DNA from: Dichotomocladium elegans
Lineage: Eukaryota; Mucoromycota; Mucoromycetes; Mucorales; Lichtheimiaceae
Assembly (NCBI GenBank): GCA_025716815.1
Contig: JAIXMN010000004.1
Span: 992,001 to 1,056,000, forward strand
DNA length: 64,000 bases
Reading direction: 5' to 3'
Shown: one piece after another, positions 12,060 through 24,059 of the stretch
How positions within the stretch are numbered: position 1 is the first letter of the stretch
Layout of the letters: each line of letters starts with the position of its first letter
Program-made: the position numbers and the translations under genes
The notes under the pieces: generated by a model
Seen by the model: only the letters and a program-made list of their open reading frames with translations
Told to the model about the DNA's origin: nothing
Database searches by the model: none

Positions 12060-12776
12060 TGGCAGATACCAGGAGGAAGGTTGTATTACGATGGCCGAAC
12101 AAGGAGGACACATTGACCACTGGCATTCGTCCGGACGCCATTGTATCCATCTTGGTCCAACGTGCATTTGGGCAATCCCTTGGTTTTGGAGAAGTCAAGC
12201 TTGGCGGTGAAAACACCACCAATCATTCCCTTTGCTTGGACACGCTCAAGCTAGCCGTGTTGTCGCGCAACAGCGTCTTGAAGTATGGCCATCCTATTCT
12301 CACTTTTCAAGTTAATGGTAAGAAGGAAAATGTTGCTACAAGTGTTTATGGATCATAACCATTTCACAATGCTTTGTAGGATTTCAATTAGTTTTTTATA
12401 TGACACAAATGATACATAACAGTTTCTTTACCATGGCAGAAATTGGCCGCATCACCCTGCCTGAAGCATTATCCTGCCTTCACTCATTCATCACATTGAA
12501 AAATATCCGTACGTTATTGCGCGTCACCCTTTTATTTTGGCATTGCTGTTACCAAGCAGATTCATCACCATCTGTCGTTACACCTGTCAGCACGCCATCC
12601 CCCACATCCCCCAAAGTTGCATATCCAATCGACACCTCAACATTTTCTCCCTCTGCAAGTCCGCATACCACACAATTATTCCAGATGATTAACAATACCA
12701 CCTCGAAGCATCGTGATTGTAGCATCCAATACTAAATAAAATTCATGTTATCAAATATATTTTTACGACTAAAAGT
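12060..12776 (+). pseudogene. Truncated inverted copy of the PD-(D/E)XK-like gene
   Basis: Copies the parent gene from the codons for ADTKRKVVLRW to just beyond the stop, including the last intron with its GTAAGA donor and TTTGTAG acceptor. The N-terminal half is missing, and unrelated sequence abuts the left border at about 12058. Coding changes are few (K to R, D to E, A to T). The last intron contains an extra base change around ACAAGTGTTTATGG relative to the parent. Without the first exons it is taken as a pseudogene, although transcription from the flanking DNA cannot be excluded. Confidence 0.8.
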
Positions 12777-13024
12777 TAAGATAAAATACTGTAGGTAAAC
12801 CGCCTGTTTCCTGCGAGTGGACAGTATCACACTGAGAGAACACAGCACGCTGGGCGATTTCGCTGAGGGTCAGGTTTCAGACTCCGGTCATGCTTTTGCA
12901 TTGAAGCCGGACTTTTTTTAGTACGAGACCAAGCTTGCTCTTTTGCCCTTTTTCCCGCCCCCCTCTTGCTTCAAGTTCCATTTTCTCCTCTCTTTCTCTT
13001 CTTTTACGTCTTTTCTCTCTTGCC

Positions 13025-15094
13025 ATGTCTTGCCAGTGTCCTCTTGATCGGGCATTACTTCAGAATGGGGACACAATCACCATTGCAGGAGCTCAAAAAC
13101 AACTTATCGACAAAACAACATTTGTGGTCTACACTATCAGCTTCCAGGTAGCCCAAGCAAGACGTCGGTCAGAACCAACACTGAACACGCAACACACACA
13201 CATGCATACAACACCATCCGTGTATATATTTTTAGGACAATCAAGTCAAACGACGATACAGTGACTTTGATTCACTGCGGAATGCGCTAACTAGGCTCTA
13301 TCCCTATGTTCTTGTCCCGCCTATCCCAGAGAAACACACTCTGAGTGCATTTGGTGAGTTATCCACTCCTAAAGAACGCTCTGTTACTAACACACACGGA
13401 CACGAACACACCTCTCTCTACCTGTATGGATGTATGTTTCAATGATGCTGAATGTGTGTCGTTATTATTGGATCGTTTCATCATTCTGAAGCCAACTATA
13501 CTCATACACACATGAAGGACGAGCAGGCTATAATTGATAAACGCAAGCGGTTGCTTCAAAATTTTCTTGTCCGCTTGGCACTCCATCCACGATTGAGCCG
13601 CGAGCACGTGTTCCATCGTTTTTTAGATAACACTGTGACTTGGGTAAGACTTAACGAAGAGTGAAAGTTTGGGTGTATGTGTGCTGAGCGAGAGAAAACG
13701 AGATGGTGGGGGGGGGCAACAGCAATGCTAAAAAAGGCACACGTACCCAATCAATGGGCTCTGACCCTGTCGATGAAACGGATCGCAGTCAGAAGTCCAA
13801 CTGCCCACTGGAACCAACGAGAAATTACCCAACAATGCGGCTATGCAGGTCTTGAAAGAACCTGATCTACGATTCACAGAGATAGAATCAGCAGCTGAGA
13901 AGCACGCAGAATTTGCAAATAATCAATTAGATCGCTCCCAGCGTAGGGTGCTCAGGCGTTTAGAAGGTGAAATTATGCTAGCAATAGGGAAAGATCAAGT
14001 TGGATGCATCTTGTTTATGCGTTTTTTTTTTAAATGTTAGATTTGTCTTCTGATTTCGGGGAGCTTGCTGCGTCATACCATATGTTGAGTCGGAATGAGG
14101 TAAATCAAGTGGCTTTGGCGATGGAGAACATTGGTCTGGCAGCAAATGCAACATGTGGAAAGACGCAGCAGATGGTAAGCCGACTTCAGATTGAACTAAG
14201 AAGAGATCAATGACAAAAAATGGGGCACTTGTAGATCCGTGGGCTGGAGATAGATTTTGCGGAGCATATGCAGACGTATGCCCAAGGCACTCTTGCTGCT
14301 AAGCAAGTGCTGCGGTATCGGCGCGCGAAGCATGCGCAGCTCGAGCTCATTGGTGTGTCACTCGAAGATAAAAAAGCTATGTTACACATGCTCTTGCAGA
14401 CCGAGGACAAGGCTCTGCGACTCGAGGCGGCCATGAACGAACAGGAACCGAGTGGGACTCTACTCGCGTCTCAGACTGCTGAGGAGGAGGATGGCATTGA
14501 TACCAGATCGGTGGAAGATGGCTTTTCGACGGTTGACTTGCCCAAGGAGGCACCTTCAAAAGTACCCACGCTGGAATATCCTTCCAGTGTTACAGCTTCG
14601 GCATTGCGGGCCAGCAGAGATCGCTATAAAAAGTGGTCATCGCCGCGAAAACTGCTGAATGCTATGAGCTACACCATTCAGGGCATCATTGATGTAGACC
14701 CTGAGGCAACCCGAAGGAATCAAATCGATAAACTCAAGGAGGACGTAGCAGAGGCAAGGACTACATGGTTTATGGGAGATAAGGAAAAAAGAGAATGACC
14801 CATTTTCTCCAGCTCGAAAGATCGAAAGTCAGAGTGGAAAAAGAACTTGAGGACGTGTCAGAAAATGTGCAACGCGAACTGGACATGTTTCAGAAACAAC
14901 GGTTGGGCGATTTGCGCGCAATGATGATTGCGTTTGCCAAAATACATGTACAGTATTGTGAAGAGGTACATATATATTCGGGAAAGGGAACAAAAGATTG
15001 TGTGGATCGGCATGTATTCATCTGCATATAGAACATGGCATCCTGGCAGAAAGCCCGGAAGATGGTCGATGAGATCTATGTTGAAGACCAATAG
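13025..15094 (+). CDS. Snx41/Atg20-like sorting nexin (PX-BAR)
   Basis: Eight exons: 13025-13147, 13236-13353, 13492-13643, 13789-13966, 14041-14174, 14235-14744, 14813-14965 and 15032-15094. They join in phase to a product of 476 residues. Exons 1-3 encode a PX domain that binds phosphatidylinositol-3-phosphate: VVYTISFQ, then KRRYSDF with the lipid-contacting Arg-Arg-Tyr, then PPIPEKHTLSAF, then EHVFHRFLD. Exons 4-8 encode a long helical BAR-type region with many Glu/Lys/Gln. The order and the WSEV block after the PX domain fit Snx41/Atg20, which sort cargo from endosomes and support selective autophagy with Snx4; exact orthology between Snx41 and Atg20 cannot be fixed here. The exon 6/7 junction (GAC|GTAGCA) is the weakest. 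The gene converges on MED1 with only about 150 bases between stops. Confidence 0.85.
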
Positions 15095-15242
15095 CATCCT
15101 TTCTTCTTTTTCCTAAATGTTTCTTTCAGCCTATCGCCATGCTGGATATTCCGTGCGATCGCATGTATATAGTTGTCTTTAATTCCTTATTTTCATCTTC
15201 TTCACCTGTTAAATAAAGCAATTGCTATGCTGTCTAGTGTCC

Positions 15243-18059
15243 TTATAATCTGCGTCGCTTTTCGTGGTTTGAATTCATCTCATCAATGCGCGATTGTCGT
15301 TTGTGAAGGCGTGATGTCTGGATCATATAATCGACATTTGGGTTCCGCTCTATCCGATTCCAGAGCCAACGAACCAGCAGAGTAATATTATAACCTGTCT
15401 GTAACACCCGGGTCAACTTGTCCTGATCGAATATATCCGGGTTCCATACAAGCCTGTTGAGCGGATCGCGTTCGCCAGCTGATGGAGGATTGAGTTTAAC
15501 AGTGGGACGGGCAGGTGTTTCCCTGGAGATTTCAATGGAAAGGGGGAGTATGATAAAACGGCCAGATTGCGCCGAGGGTGGCAAGGAAATAGTGAGATGT
15601 ATCATTGCCGGCGTATCAACGTTAGCCACGTCAACATGCAATCTGGTGTCCGCTCGGCACTCTGCAGATAGTAAAGACGCTTTAGTGTCTTTCATGTCTT
15701 CTTGAATAGCACTCACCTTCAATAATTCGGTCAAGCGAAAACGCGCTTCTTGTTTCTCGGACAGCCATCACAGACTTATCGTTGAAAATGCTTTGGAAGA
15801 GTGTATTGAACATTTGTTGTTGTCGAAGAAGCTACACGGACCATTGAGTACTTCGTGCCTGTGGATGTTGAGTATGTGAATGTTGCTCACCTGAAGGATA
15901 GGATACAATTGACTAGGATGATTAAATGGTACGCGGTGAACCAGCTTTCCAGAGGTGACGGAAGGGCCTCTCCATCGATATATTTGAGCTGCTGAATCTT
16001 CAAATGATACATTCCAGGTTATGTCAGGGTCCAGCGTTCCAGAATGGATCTAATTGTCGCAAACAATAAATGGAAAAGCACTCAAATACCACCCTCCTTA
16101 CTGCATTGAACATACCAACATATTTTCCAAGCATGTCGTTATTGATGGAGTCGATTGCTCGACGACGTTCGGGACTGTGCTTAGTTAGTGAGCCATCCCG
16201 AATTTTTAAGCCATCACTACCTACATACCTTCGCTCAAAGTCCCTGTTATGACCATAAGTTTCCGGATAATCGAATCAGCAGCAGGAATGGGAGGATCTA
16301 GTTTCGCAACAAAACGAACAGGTACTGGTGAGATGTTGGGATAGCTGGAAAGCATTTTTACGAATCGCATCGGTTGCATGAAGGCTGGACAGGAGGGCTC
16401 AGCCACAACTTCCAGATGGTTTCTTTTCCACAAATTTGCGTGAATAACTTGATTTCGTATCTATAAAAATGAACTCACCCTTGTTCTCCCTCTTTGATCG
16501 ATGATTGCGACTCATCAAAATCGAGTAGATAGTTTTTCCGGACAGGTGGTATAAAGTAGTTTGGTTTTTGCGAATCTTCGAAAGAGATGAGCACCTTGGA
16601 TGCCAAGGAAAATGATGGGTGATTCTCGCCTATTTAAATATGATTGAGGCTGAATTCGGATATATCCTCTGTTCTTGCATCAAAGTTACCTCTTGTTATA
16701 CTCTCAAGCGCCTCGTTCCAGTCATTTCCCAGCACGAGTTCCTTGTTAATCCAATATGAGATAGATATGCCGGGATAGTCCAAGTGCTGATTAGGCACTC
16801 CGTGACCTTCCATGAGAATACTCGCAATATCGTTCGAGAGCAGTAGCCTTAAAATTAAAATGGCAGAAGGCAGGTTAGTGTTGCAAGTTAATACAATCTG
16901 ATCGATGAGTCTCCAAGCTGAGGAGGACCATGACTCACAGTTCCTGATTAAAGATTGATTTGAGGTCTGCTAACAGCCCGCGGGTGATGAGAAAAAAATC
17001 CGTAGGTGTGTGTTTGACGTTTAATTGATCCAAGAGGGCCAGGGCTTCCAAATTCCGTTTGAACAAGTCATAATCTTGAGCATGCAGATTGCGTGCGAGC
17101 AGTTGGTCGACCTAACCTCGGTGCTCACATAATGAATACACGTATATAAACATAGTCGTCTAATATCCGTATCTACCCGATCGTCTTGATCTTCCTGTAA
17201 TTCTTCAGAGACATAGGTGACTTTGCATTTGAGTACTGTGCCGGCTTCGTCGATATCGATCTACCAGTGAATACGCGTTTAGCTAGAAGCATGGGGCTAC
17301 TCTCTCTTAGTTCTGCATTGGAGGAGGCTGATAATGGGAGACTTTTCTTTTGCCTTTACTCACGTCGACCACAATCACCGTGCCTCCGAGAGTGATCGTA
17401 GTGATCGGCATTCCGGCGTCATTTCTTTGCGACGCGTCCACGAACACCATCAAGCTATAAAAGAGGTGGTGAATTGGGGAGGGAGATTGTAGAGTGCTGT
17501 AAAACGTGGTAGATCGGTAGATACCCCATGGACTGAGCAAGCTTCTCGAGTTTCCGGGTTTGCACTTTTGATTTTGATGTTTCGCGTTCGTTTAATGCAT
17601 TCTCAACGGCACATTTCGTGTCGTGCAAGATGTTCTTCACGCGCATGACGGTGCTCTCGAGTTGTGCCTGCTCCTTGAGGTGTGTGAGGTGTTTGCGGAA
17701 GGCCGGATCAGCACCGGCGCCCATTTTGACAACATCACCGAGCACTTCAGTCTCAAATTGAGAGCAGGTGGATCGGATATCATTGATATATTGAAGGAAT
17801 TGATGCCGCACTTTGTCGAGATTTACAACGCCAAGTGCGTGAATTTCTATAGATGTCGGCAAAGAAGGATTGCGTGAAGGTTAATGCTTTGCTGAGAAGG
17901 TGTGAGCATATAGAGTTGGTGGAAAAGACACCAAGAATCCGCACCCTGTGCCTCGGGAACTTTTGTAAAGTGACACTGTTTATCAAAGTCGCGAAGGAGC
18001 TGCTGGATCCCGTAGACCGAGGAACTAATGGAGTTCTTTTGCTCAGGTGCCTTTTGCAT
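15243..18059 (-). CDS. MED1: Mediator complex subunit 1
   Basis: About eleven exons from an ATG at 18059. Exons 17945-18059, 17525-17846, 17364-17454, 17177-17260 and 16939-17111 join in phase; later exons run to the stop at 15243-15245. MED1 is part of the Mediator middle module, which links transcription factors to RNA polymerase II. Family features are an N-terminal helical region, the block LEKLAQSMGLMVFVDAS followed by TLGGTVIVVDVDID (the conserved MED1 core), then ISYWINKELVLG and IHLTISLPPSA. Two joins are uncertain: near 16430-16490, where an AAAAG acceptor is favoured, and near 16150-16240. A first exon upstream of 18059 is possible because CTAG-like and CAG acceptor sequences precede the ATG. 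Confidence 0.8.
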
Positions 18060-18864
18060 GTTCACAATGAATCTGTTCTAAATGAAAAAGCAACAATCGG
18101 CGGAGCATAAAAGCGGCTTTGCTTTCGAAAATGATGCACCTACTACTTCACCTTGGAGTCTGAAATCACATTGTAAAAAACCATGAATAGCGTGGTAGTC
18201 CGGTCTTCCGATACACGTCTGGTCTATAGTTTTTCATTTAAACTCTTTGGAAAGGCGTAGAAAGACAACCACGACCTCTCCTGTATTTTTTTTTACCTTG
18301 TTATCGAACAGGAATTGGTTGCGGCTCGGTTGTATTTTTGACATGAACCAAGGATATACCGGATGCACCTCCAAACGTCAAGGTCGAATGCCACCTGATT
18401 CAACAGTTTTACGCAGAATACATGAATAGTCTACCATGCAATGGCAACTCTGGGATTATTGCCAGGAATATTTGTAGGCGAAAGGACATAGACGTTCTGA
18501 GGAAAGAAGCAGGTTCTTGACGCAGGAACATAACTTACATCGACCACGTATGATTACAGCTAGGAATATTATAAAAGTCGCACAAAAACATAAACAATGT
18601 CGCATGGATAAATAAGGCCGGAGACAGACCCGTTAGTCAACAGAAAATATCAGCCCCGCTCTTAGTCTTCAACTTGCCACTAAGGTAGCCAGGGGCAACA
18701 ACGGATCAACAACAACACCAGCGGCAGAAGCATCAGGAGAAGCAACGGAGGGAGTATACGAACACACAAGCACCTCTGTGAGGGTGCAGCCAACCCACGA
18801 TCCCACCCAAAGCCTGTATCCTCTCCTCTCGAGGCACTTGAGTTAGGCTGATATCGTTATCTAC
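18060..18864. other. MED1 upstream region and unassigned DNA
   Basis: Contains the MED1 promoter and a Thr/Pro/Gly-coding-like stretch around 18660-18840 without a sustained frame. No gene is supported. Confidence 0.35.
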
Positions 18865-20290
18865 AGACATTCCGGAATATCAGAAGATTGCAGAGTTGGA
18901 CAAGGGTAACCTATTGCCTTTTGATTTGCTCTTGACAACTAACCAAAACTGCTTAATCGGATTGCGTTCAGGGGAGTAGGGTGGAAGATGAGCACATCGA
19001 TATCCTCGACACTCGATGTTTTTAGAGTAATCCTCAGCCTTATGGATAGGTGGATTATCCATTACCAAATAATGGCCCTTTATATTTTCATATGTATCCA
19101 TCTCGCCCATCGTAGCCTTAAAGAAGTTGGCATAATGCCCTGTTACAGTTCCTCTGCTTGGCACTTCAGATTGGCCAGTCCTCTTTCTTTTTTGATTGGT
19201 GGCTGCGGGAGTCTCAAGCTACATTTATTGATGCCTGATGCAGAGGTTGCTCCCAAGATTGTGGTTTTCTTTGCTCTTATCTTTGGTATTGTGACCACCG
19301 GAGGAGTCCCTTTCTTGGACTATGCCATGCTGCGATTCCTATTAATATGGGATCCAGATTCATCAAGAAAAACGCAGTTTTTTCGAAAGTCGATGTCGGT
19401 CCTGTCTCATCTGTGCACCCAGTCAAGACGTTCTTGGATCTTCGCAGCACTATTCCTGTCTACAGGCTGAACCGAGCCATTTTCAATGACAAGTTGCATT
19501 CGTGTGTCATAAATCGATGGAGCGTTGCTTTAGATACTTTGAGACCCTCAAATCTTTGGAGCAATTGCTCCATCAGCTGTTCTAGGACAATCGATGGATT
19601 CTCACCAACACACTCTAGAATAACTCTCGTACGCTCTTCATTGAGAATAAGCGAATGACTCCTCGCGTTAGGTTTCTTAAAGATGCTGTCAGCGTCTTTC
19701 CCGTACTGTAATACCCATCGCTGGGCTGAACGAACAGGAATTCCTAGCAGATGATGCACTCAAGCCCTTCTCAAACATCCGTTTGAAAAATCTGACCTTG
19801 TCTTGGCCCGTGTACGCTGTATAATTGCGCTTGATCCTTGCTTCTTTCATCCGAATGTCTGTATTCTTTGGCTTGGTAATGTGTGTGGTAGTAAGATCAG
19901 AGTTATCTCTGCAAGATATACTACGCATATATTCAGTGCGAGAACAAATGGATTGCAGGGAGTGCATTTCTTCATCAACAGCATAGCCCATTGGTTCAGG
20001 ACACCCACGCTCATCACCGACATGACTTTGGACCATCTTTATGAAAAGATAAATTGCTCATTTCAAAATGTAAAAGTGTATAAAAGAGAAAGAGGGAAAG
20101 AGAAACCATCGAAAGGACGAATTTTTATAGGGATGGAGCCCTTGTTCGTGCGCCATCTTTCCGTGTATGCGTAAAGATTTCTGCGCAAAACGCAGAGTAT
20201 GACTTTGATTTTGTAAAAGCGTACATGTCCGCTCAGCAAAGCGGTGGCTGTTACAGTATGAAATCGATCCACGCTGTATTTTTAAGAGAT
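18865..20290 (-). mobile_element. Tc1/mariner element, full length but broken
   Basis: Transposase pieces in order: N-terminal DERGCPEPMGYAVDEEMHS and the DKVRFFKRMFEKGLS block (19689-20036), the helix-turn-helix part with IPVRSAQRWVLQYGKD and NPSIVLEQLMEQLL (19460-19759), and the catalytic C-terminus with HYLVMDNPPIHKAED and LPPYSPERNPIKQFW (18880-19164). The catalytic middle part between them is shifted out of frame. Non-coding flank up to about 20290 shares TACACGGAAAGATG and neighbouring words with the 5' flank of the 28 kb copy. The breaks make it non-autonomous. Confidence 0.85.
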
Positions 20291-20314
20291 AGAGAACGCT
20301 GACTCGGTTACGCA

Positions 20315-20610
20315 TTCTAAAAATGTTGAGAATTCAGCCATTGTCCTTGAGCAACTAATGAGAGCTGATGAAGCGATTTGAACAACCTAAAAGCATCTAT
20401 AAGGGCGCTCCATCTATTTATGGAAAATATCCAACCTGTCATTGACAAGTCCACGATTCCAGCCTGTAGGCAGGAAGGATCCAAGAGCATCTTGATTTTG
20501 TGTGCTGATAGATAAAGATTTACTTTAACATTAGAAAAAAATGCGGTTTTAACAGAAGCGCAGTATCGCATTGTCGAAGAAAGGCACCTCCGCAATGGTT
20601 ATAATACCAA
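20315..20610 (+). mobile_element. Tc1/mariner fragment in opposite orientation
   Basis: Plus-strand DNA homologous to the middle of the transposase (AIVLEQLMRAD near 20340 down to the KKG-type block near 20600), interrupted by stops. It faces the neighbouring 18.9-20.3 kb copy head to head. Confidence 0.6.
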
Positions 20611-21546
20611 AGACTGCCTACTGATATGACATTATCCTAAACACGAAAATTATTTTGAAATAGGGTTCTTTATTGGACAAGCGAGATTGTCTAGTCGTTA
20701 AGAAAGCGAGGAGTCAGTCGTGAGAGTACGGCAACGGGATATTTCTTCGGGAGACGCTATCTTCATGCGGTAGGATCTATCTCTTTCCGCTTAGATATTG
20801 GCTCAGATTATGAAGAGCAAGGTTTACTTACACTAAGGATTAGGTACAAAAGACATTACGATAGACTGAATAGTGTCCGATAGGCAAGAAATGCATATGC
20901 TTCAGAAATTTCAAACTTTGGAGCCAGTCATGTAAGGAAAACATAGTCCGTCAGGAGCAGAGAAGGGTATATATATGTGTGTGTGTGTGTATACGCTTTT
21001 AAAGTTTTTATTTTTTCGCACACCCGCCAGTAGCGTAGAGTACTATTGATCAGCACAACCCAAACTGGCACCTTGCAGGCTATTCTGTGTCATACGTACA
21101 CACGACCATACGCGTAAGCACGCATATACATGTACATGGAAGGAGCAGGAGGTGAGAAAAGCCTCCAACACGTGTCTGTTGTTTCATCTTTTTTTTTTTA
21201 CATGCAGTAGACGCGTTTCTTGTGACAAGAAATGTGAGCATTTGTGTCGCAGGGATGAGGATGGATAGCGCAGTACGAGCGTAAGTCCAAGTGCAAAGGA
21301 GGATAAAAGATATAAGCATGAACGCGAACAGATTATTATCGCTGAGCTCTTTTGGGAGAGGGGGTGGGAGGTGGACACAAAGACTATTTTCACACTCACC
21401 CTCCTTATGAGTGGGAGAGAATGCGCACCGGCCGGCCTACGGAGCCTTCTCTCCTTTCTTCTTCCTTTTATCTCTGTTTGCCACTTTGCAACTCTTCTGC
21501 TGCCCATACTACTTCTCTTTCACCTTTCCAACTAACTACAATCCAC
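20611..21546. other. Intergenic with a TG/TA microsatellite
   Basis: Holds an alternating TA and TG run at about 20967-20992 and the pyrimidine-rich promoter region of the HMG gene (about 21440-21540). No coding signal was recognised. Confidence 0.4.
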
Positions 21547-22047
21547 ATGCCAAGAGAACATAAAACCGGCGTAGCCAAGACATCGAAGCGTGCTGCTGCA
21601 GTTGCAGCTGATAGGAAACGACGTGGAAAGAGGGATCCCACTGCGCCGAAGCGTGGTCTCTCGGCCTACATACTCTTCTCTCAAGAAAATAGATCCAAGG
21701 TTCAAGCTGAGAATCCAGATGCTGCCTTTGGTATGTATATGCTCTCCTTTTTTCGCACTCTATCTCACACTGACAATCCCCCATAAATGTAGGCCAAATT
21801 GGAAAAATCCTTGGCGAGAGATGGAAGAGCCTGAGCGAGAGCGATAAAAAGGTAAAAGTAATCTGTTTTTCTTGGCTCTTGGCTCAGAAATCCATGTCTA
21901 GCCTTATCTTGACAAGGCTAATGCGGACAAGAGACGGCATGAGACTGAGAAGGCAATGCACACTGTACGTATAACCTCTTACCCTGTCATACAGTTTTAG
22001 TTTAGCAGTACTTAACCTTTTTATAGACGGGTGGTGATGATGTTTAA
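21547..22047 (+). CDS. NHP6: Nhp6-like HMG-box protein
   Basis: Four exons, 21547-21730, 21793-21851, 21902-21964 and 22027-22047, join in phase to 108 residues. A basic N-terminal tail (about residues 8-35, many Lys/Arg) precedes one HMG box: [20 protein letters not shown], then [19 protein letters not shown], then [16 protein letters not shown]. Nhp6 bends DNA without sequence preference, helps assemble promoter complexes and works with the FACT histone chaperone. The last exon adds only TGGDDV. Length and layout are typical of fungal Nhp6. The start is the ATG after a CT-rich leader; an earlier in-frame start from 21352 would add an unlikely Phe/Ser-rich stretch. Confidence 0.93.
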
Positions 22048-22400
22048 AGCGAACAATAAAAAAAAAACAGTGTGAAACCTTTCTTTCCCCTCCCTCCGCC
22101 CAACAGCAAGAGCGGTCCTGAGCCTGTTGAGAGAGACTCTGCCCATAATCGGTAACTCACACGCGTATGTCACATGGCTCTTCCCTGTTTGAAAAAAAAA
22201 AACATTGTGCTTATTCCTATGGCGGACGCCTCCTGTTGTACCAAAGGCATACTTTATTTTCCAAAATAAATTTCGTAAATGAGATAAAACAATGACGCAT
22301 AGAATCGTATAAAGTTGTCGTATCAATAGGTAGGACAATTTCGGATCCGCGGATTGGAACATGTTAGACAACAGAAAACATTACCTACTCTCCATACCTG
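22048..22400. other. Short intergenic region
   Basis: No coding or repeat structure was recognised apart from two A-rich runs. Confidence 0.35.
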
Positions 22401-22814
22401 TTAACTTACCTCCGAAGAGTAATGTAGTATGGGTGTCCTGGAGATAAACAGGACAGAAGATGTGGAGGAGGCCAGCCGCGACAGGGGACGAGATCGGCGG
22501 CGGCAGCGAAAAAGAATAAAAGGAATGGAGTGGGACAAGAGGCGGCAGCGAAACGGAGCCGAAGGAGCCGAAGAGGGTCCAGGATCCCCTCTCTTCCATG
22601 GCTCATCAAGTACTGGTACGATTGGTTGATCTGCAAAGAACAATGGATGTTAGATTGCAATAAAATAATTTGGTATTATAGCGATCATACCGGATAAGTC
22701 CATGGAAGAGAGGGTCAGAATGAAGTTGATGGAGAAAGGAGATAGGAAATCAAGGAGGAGCAGAAGAAATGTCTTCGTAATGAACGATGCTGCAGTAAAT
22801 ACGATTTCCATCAT
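22401..22814 (-). CDS. Possible two-exon orphan gene belonging to a dispersed repeat
   Basis: Exons 22691-22814 and 22401-22630 flank a 60-base GT-AG intron and join in phase 1 to about 117 residues. The N-terminus is strongly hydrophobic (FLLLLLDFL within the first 25 residues) and could be a signal or membrane anchor. The junction reads DQPIVPVLDEPWKRG, followed by an Arg/Ser/Pro-rich tail. A second copy at 29.7-30.1 kb, inverted, has the same splice sites but a stop in place of the Gln codon. No family is recognised. Because exon and intron are equally conserved between copies, coding function is not proven. Confidence 0.35.
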
Positions 22815-22959
22815 TTACTGATACTGTTTATTTGGTGTTTTTAGCACTAGGCGGTTCGCATAGCGTATTTCGGCAATCGACATGCAGTCCGTGATGCTGT
22901 TAGAAACGAAATTGTATTGGGCGTATTCAGAGGTCGGCTTGATAAGAATTGTGCTTTTA

Positions 22960-23110
22960 TGTTATAGTGGCGGCCCTTTATAGCGATACCGTCGGTTCCA
23001 GGAAATCGCATCGCTGTAACGAATTGGAATAAGCCCTATCTGGTAATTTTATTCTGTATAAAGTGTATCGCTATAATGAATTATCATTAAAATGAATATC
23101 ACTGAGGGGT
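22960..23110. mobile_element. Possible MITE with pogo-like termini
   Basis: About 150 bases with short inverted words at the two sides: TATAGCGATAC near 22979 and GTATCGCTATAATGAATTAT near 23066. TATAACGAAT-type termini are common in fungal pogo/Fot elements, which is the only basis for the class. No target duplication was confirmed. Confidence 0.3.
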
Positions 23111-23294
23111 GACCACTGTAACTGATTTCCCATTAATCCTACCATTTGAATGTTTGTATGAGACTAGTCAAATAAGAAAGAATAGATAATATGTACTTCC
23201 TCGAAGAAAACCACTTGCTTACTCTCACTCGCTCTTTTTCTTTGATACACTCGTTTCATCGACAACCTACCGTACTAAAACAATCCTCCCAAGT

Positions 23295-24005
23295 ATGAAC
23301 GTTCATCGATCTACAAATTACGAAGGCGCCAAGATGGTTGTTGCTTACACAAATAACGTTCAAATGCGATTAGGCCAACACATTCGGCGGGCTATCAGTG
23401 TCTTGCTGGATATTCGACAGCGGAAAGAACAGCTGATTGGCCAAGGTCTGGACGCGACGCAAATCAGCCAACGCATCCGAGAGACAATCATTACACCCGC
23501 AACAACGTTCAAACAGATTGTAGCTCGTCGAAACGTATCCAAGACGACGTCCCCGAAGACCCAGCTTATCTTCAGGAAGCTTTCGACCCCCATCCGGCCA
23601 ATGTTCGATGCCTACACCAGTACCCATGCCTTTGACAAACATAGCATCTACTACGATGCAGAAGGTTCATCCAATCCAACATATGACGGCCTTTTACCAG
23701 CTCGCTCTCCTTTTCGGGCGACTTCAGTTGCCTGAATTTGCCTGTTTCCCTTTTCGTCGATCATGGTCTCCGTCATACATAATGATTGACGCAAAAATCA
23801 TATGGCAAAACATTCTGGGTCGCTCATGGGCCAAAAAAGTTCCTTATCCTAATGGATGAATGACGTCATCGATGTCCATACGAAAGCTCTCAAGCCTGCA
23901 GAGAATGGAGTACTTTGATTTCGTGGTACACTTGAAACAGATGGCGTAGGAGTTTCCATTATCAAGAAGAGAAGGGACAGGGACGCAACCCCCCAAGAAC
24001 CGGTG
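23295..24005 (+). pseudogene. Truncated Fanzor/TnpB-like gene (N-terminal half)
   Basis: The first frame (23295-23655) reads TNNVQMRLGQHIRRAISVLL and ends with FDKHSIYYDA. The sequence then continues in another frame with KVHPIQHMTAFYQLALLF, FACFPFRRSWSPSYIMIDAK (to about 23800), and in a further segment FRGTLETDGVGVSIIKK near 23919-23970. The order SIYYD, then FPFRR, then IDAK, then TDGVGVS resembles the region before the RuvC core in Fanzor-type, TnpB-related proteins of fungi; this is from memory and tentative. An indel near 23657 and a TGA at 23916-23918 break it, and the nuclease core with its zinc ribbon is absent, replaced by the Tc1 relic that starts near 24060. Confidence 0.45.
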
Positions 24006-24059
24006 CAGCTCCGAAGATGGAGGAGCAGTCGGATCACAGTTGTTCCCATTACGCCAGTT

